From NCBI RefSeq assembly GCF_014805685.1, contig NC_060886.1, positions 11,422,608 through 11,486,607 of the forward strand: a DNA stretch of 64,000 nt. Direction: 5' to 3'. Shown piece after piece: positions 63,412-64,000 of the stretch; position 1 is the stretch's first letter; every line of letters begins with the position of its first letter. Below the pieces are notes generated by a model, which saw nothing but the letters and a program-made list of their open reading frames with translations, made no database searches and had not been told where the DNA came from. Position numbers and translations under genes: made by a program. Source of the DNA: Silurus meridionalis. Lineage: Eukaryota; Chordata; Actinopteri; Siluriformes; Siluridae.

Positions 63412-64000
63412 CACCAAACAGATCCTCTTTTTTATTTTGTCCAGCTTGCTATAAGGTAGTCTCCCACACAGCTGGGCAAATACATGTACAGTTTCTCATG
63501 GTCTACACACACACACACAGTGGATGACTAGACCGAAATGTTATTAGGTATTTGTGCTTTCATGTTATCTTTTTTCATTTCTTTTGAAAAGAGGATTTAG
63601 TTTGAAATAAAGATAGAAGCCAAGCTTCTGTCTTATTTCAGCATAATGTATGGACAAGAGCAGAATCAGAGCACAGGATTCCCAGTTTAGTAGGTAATAG
63701 TTTATTATAGTAGTTTAAAAGATGATACAGGTCAAAAGTGTAAACTGAAAAGCTGATATTAAATATACTGGATATTTAAAATACATTCTCTTGAATTGTC
63801 GCTGTTTTTTTTATTTAAAGCAGTAAGCTTTTTTTTTTTTTACCATTCTTATGAATCCCAAACTACTTTATTTTGTTGTATTAAACTGCTACTAAATTTG
63901 ACACTTCCACTCTTTTTTTTTTCCAGTGTTGACTTGCGACTGTGTTCATGTGACCATAAAGGATGATAAGAAGTTTGCCATGCTGTTTTCCTCTGTGGTC
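62051..64000 (+). CDS. ildr2: ILDR2-like immunoglobulin receptor, first two exons (partial)
   Basis: ILDR2 belongs to the LSR/angulin family of Ig-type membrane proteins that recruit tricellulin at tricellular junctions. Exon 1 (62051-62096) encodes [15 protein letters not shown], a short signal peptide resembling the human ILDR2 start; it ends with a G|GTAAGT donor. Exon 2 begins at 63927 after a TTTTTTTTCCAG acceptor and runs off the window, encoding [19 protein letters not shown] in phase, which aligns with the human ILDR2 segment containing KKVAMLF. The Ig-V domain core lies beyond the edge. The name rests on this short match and on position next to gpa33, as in human 1q24; ILDR1 or LSR are less likely. 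Intron 1 contains CA and CT microsatellites and no other gene. Confidence 0.7.
63224..63410. repeat. (CA)n and (CT)n microsatellites
   Basis: CA units at about 63224-63285, CT units at about 63331-63366 and CA units at about 63367-63408, in the first intron of the ildr2-like gene. The His-Thr and Ser-Leu open frame across them is an artefact. Confidence 0.95.

Overview
This window is nuclear DNA from a ray-finned fish, almost certainly a teleost. The genes have many short exons with GT-AG introns, the proteins match vertebrate families closely, and the sequence between genes is AT-rich with long microsatellites and degraded fish-type repeats (RTE and L2-like LINEs, Tc1-like transposons, tRNA-derived SINEs). 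The species cannot be read from the sequence. All gene names come from recognising protein motifs and gene order; no database search was run.

Left block (1-24 kb), orthologues on human chromosome 13. The minus-strand first coding exon of tbc1d4 (2932-3318) and part of its first intron come first. Next is a complete seven-exon commd6 on the minus strand (6920-10835), then a complete eight-exon grtp1 on the plus strand (12119-16884). A six-exon lamp1-like gene on the minus strand (19850-21799) is convergent with grtp1, the arrangement I recall in human. tbc1d4 and grtp1 both encode, or in tbc1d4's case belong to a family that encodes, TBC-domain RabGAPs; lamp1 encodes a lysosomal membrane protein.

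Right block (24-64 kb), orthologues on human 1q24. A seven-exon CD3-zeta/FcR-gamma-like ITAM adaptor (cd247-like, plus strand, 24192-31149) is followed by a long convergent gap that probably holds much of the pou2f1 3' UTR. A fourteen-exon pou2f1 (Oct-1) lies on the minus strand (39528-52748). Divergent from it is gpa33 (plus strand, 55560-61138), and then the first two exons of an ildr2-like immunoglobulin gene (62051-64000), which is cut off by the window edge. Relative orientations match the human POU2F1/CD247/GPA33/ILDR2 cluster, although STYXL2 and MAEL, which I recall between them in human, are absent.

The most notable observations are: a lamp1-locus gene with only one lumenal LAMP domain; a cd247-like adaptor with a single ITAM and a nuclear-localisation-like basic tail; a gpa33 cytoplasmic tail expanded into Y/D/R-rich repeats whose pattern continues in frame past the stop codon; and six perfect Oct-1 octamers within about 2.9 kb inside the introns of the Oct-1 gene itself. 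No clearly undescribed system (for example a new defence or mobile system) was found.
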